DNA of 64,000 bases from Chitinophagaceae bacterium (lineage in GTDB: Bacteria > Bacteroidota > Bacteroidia > Chitinophagales > Chitinophagaceae), in assembly GCA_947447465.1 (NCBI GenBank), contig CANFKE010000010.1:1-64000 (forward strand), given 5' to 3'. A model generated the notes under the pieces. It saw nothing but the letters and a program-made list of their open reading frames with translations, was not told the origin of the DNA and did no database searches. Positions 62,874 to 64,000 of this stretch are shown here, piece after piece (position 1 is the stretch's first letter; every line of letters begins with the position of its first letter). The position numbers and the translations under genes were made by a program.

Positions 62874-63532
62874 TTAACATCGGTAACGACCATGGTAATG
62901 GTATTGATGCTTACTGTTAGTGATCCATATCAAAGACATCATAGGGCCATTAAAATCAGCGGCATTATTGCCGAATGCAGGTCCGTCATTACTGAACAGA
63001 ACATCATTGAACAGGAAATTATAAGATGCGGTCAGTGCAAAGTTCCTTTTATTATTGAAGCTGATTGCCGGTCTTACAAATCACATATCATTCGCTAATA
63101 ATTCATGGAATTTACCGCAATGACAATCTGAGGTCGTATCCTTTGATCCGAATTCCAGCAGTTCTTCTCCAAACAGTACATGCGCCGTGAAATCTATGTT
63201 ATCACCCGAAAATAAACGAACACCAACATTCAGTCCCAGTGCATACTGTCTATATCCATATTTTACACCCGTCAGCGTATAACCGTAATTATCAGCACTA
63301 CTGCCGGAAAAAACGCTGGCATTGGCACCTGCCAGTAATATTCCTCTATATACATTTCCGGATATCAGCAATTCGCCTCCTCCTAAAACAGACTTGCGGT
63401 TGCTATACTACCTAACCCGAAATAGTAATAACCACCCTCATCGTTGCCGTATGAACGGTAATTATTACCCTCAAATGCACCAGCTTGAAATGCCTTTAAA
63501 ATCAGCGCTAGAGTAAATAACTTCCTGAGCAT
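62874..63532 (-). pseudogene. Outer-membrane beta-barrel protein pseudogene (frameshift and in-frame stop)
   Basis: A disrupted gene of about 220 codons. The ATG at 63532 begins a signal peptide (LRKLFTLALILKAFQAGA) and runs for 49 codons to a stop after ATASLF. One missing base in the T run (AAAA at 63385-63388 on the plus strand) shifts the frame; adding a T gives LFLGGGELLISGNVYRG and continues. The next frame runs to a TGA at 63081-63083, and in the same frame continues FVRPAISFNNKRNFALTA to TAA at 62874. The alternating hydrophobic strands (ISFNNKRNFALTASYNFLF) fit a beta-barrel. TGA could have been TGG (Trp). Two independent lesions argue for real decay. Confidence 0.78.
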
Positions 63533-63623
63533 AAGTGTGTGTTATATTACGCTCTTATACAATTGTTGTGCCAAATAATGAGTTATAAAAGCAATGATCT
63601 TTTTAAGATATTGTACATAAAAG

Positions 63624-63655
63624 CTAAAAAAAAGCCGCTCCATAGGGAGCGGCTT
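63624..63655 (-). terminator. Terminator after lepA
   Basis: A 10-bp perfect stem (AAGCCGCTCC / GGAGCGGCTT) with a 4-nt loop. The run of A at 63626-63633 gives U on the minus strand. Confidence 0.85.
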
Positions 63656-63679
63656 AGCAAATATCAATTTAATAATTTG

Positions 63680-64000
63680 TTACTCATCCAGCTTCAACAC
63701 TGCCAGGAATGCTTCCTGAGGTACATCTACGTTACCGAACTGGCGCATACGTTTCTTACCTTCTTTCTGCTTTTCCAATAGTTTGCGTTTACGTGATATG
63801 TCACCACCATAACACTTAGCGGTAACGTCTTTACGCATAGCCGATATGGTCTCACGCGCTACTATCTTAGCACCTATTGCGGCCTGTATGGCTATTACGA
63901 ACTGCTGCTTAGGCAACAGGTCCTTCAGTTTGGTACACAGCTTACGGCCAAAATCATTGGCACGACTGCGGTGTATCAATGCGCTCAGTGCGTCCAATGG
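63680..64000 (-). CDS. lepA: Elongation factor 4 (LepA), C-terminal part, continues off the right edge
   Basis: The last 106 or so codons of LepA, a ribosome-associated translational GTPase. The segment [32 protein letters not shown] and the unique C-terminal domain motif [28 protein letters not shown] are diagnostic. The end, [11 protein letters not shown], is also conserved. The GTPase and earlier domains lie beyond the window. A strong terminator follows the stop. Confidence 0.97.
   Translation of the reverse strand, partial: PLDALSALIHRSRANDFGRKLCTKLKDLLPKQQFVIAIQAAIGAKIVARETISAMRKDVTAKCYGGDISRKRKLLEKQKEGKKRMRQFGNVDVPQEAFLAVLKLDE

Overview
The window is a piece of a Bacteroidota chromosome, most likely from the Chitinophagia (Chitinophagaceae-like). 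The evidence is four large proteins ending in type IX secretion (T9SS) sorting domains, a PorP/SprF-family membrane protein paired with a gliding-type adhesin, promoters of the Bacteroidota form TTTG-N19-TAnnTTTG, many SPII lipoproteins, and housekeeping proteins of Bacteroidota type such as the roughly 470-residue arginine decarboxylase. No rRNA, tRNA, CRISPR array, complete insertion sequence, prophage or recognised defence operon was found.

Layout. 1-5.4 kb: start of a response regulator, then a translationally coupled PorP/SprF protein and PKD-domain surface protein, and a YkuK-like protein. 5.7-10.3 kb: a giant secreted protein with 16 Ig-like repeats. 10.4-13.1 kb: efp-accB-accC; this EF-P has Arg32 at its tip. 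13.1-14.3 kb: non-coding, with three 192-bp tandem repeats full of hairpins. 14.3-17.8 kb: gapA-pgk, a secreted protein and a ferredoxin. 17.9-23.2 kb: DMT transporter, arginine decarboxylase, a 670-residue unknown and a lipoprotein. 23.3-26.5 kb: rsfS-ftsH facing birA. 26.6-30.2 kb: lipoprotein, beta-propeller T9SS substrate, small Cys-rich protein and RRM protein. 30.4-35.8 kb: LiaF-like protein, DUF4288, LytS/LytTR pair and a TPR histidine kinase. 36-46.3 kb: small protein, glyA, dicarboxylate/amino-acid symporter, acyl-CoA synthetase, HU, DUF4286, rsgA, ABC permease and a TMTC-like GT-C/TPR membrane protein. 46.4-50 kb: a pair of M16 peptidases, one catalytic and one not.

50-54.2 kb is the accessory part. 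Four small AT-rich genes for exported proteins, two of them tandem paralogues, are separated by about 100-bp palindromic repeats. They are followed by about 1.4 kb of non-coding nested tandem repeats (units of 279, 130 and 278 bp). This is the best candidate for something undescribed. 54.2-64 kb: HAD phosphatase, a second giant T9SS adhesin with seven 90-residue repeats, DUF4375, YeiH-type transporter, DUF2252, an outer-membrane beta-barrel pseudogene with two lesions, and the C-terminal part of lepA.

Links between genes: BirA at 25.8 kb should biotinylate AccB Lys129, the substrate of AccC. The LiaF-like, LytS-like and LytTR genes look like an envelope-sensing module. The PorP/SprF protein probably serves the adhesin encoded just upstream of it. 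No sequence search or composition calculation was run; family names rest on recognised motifs.
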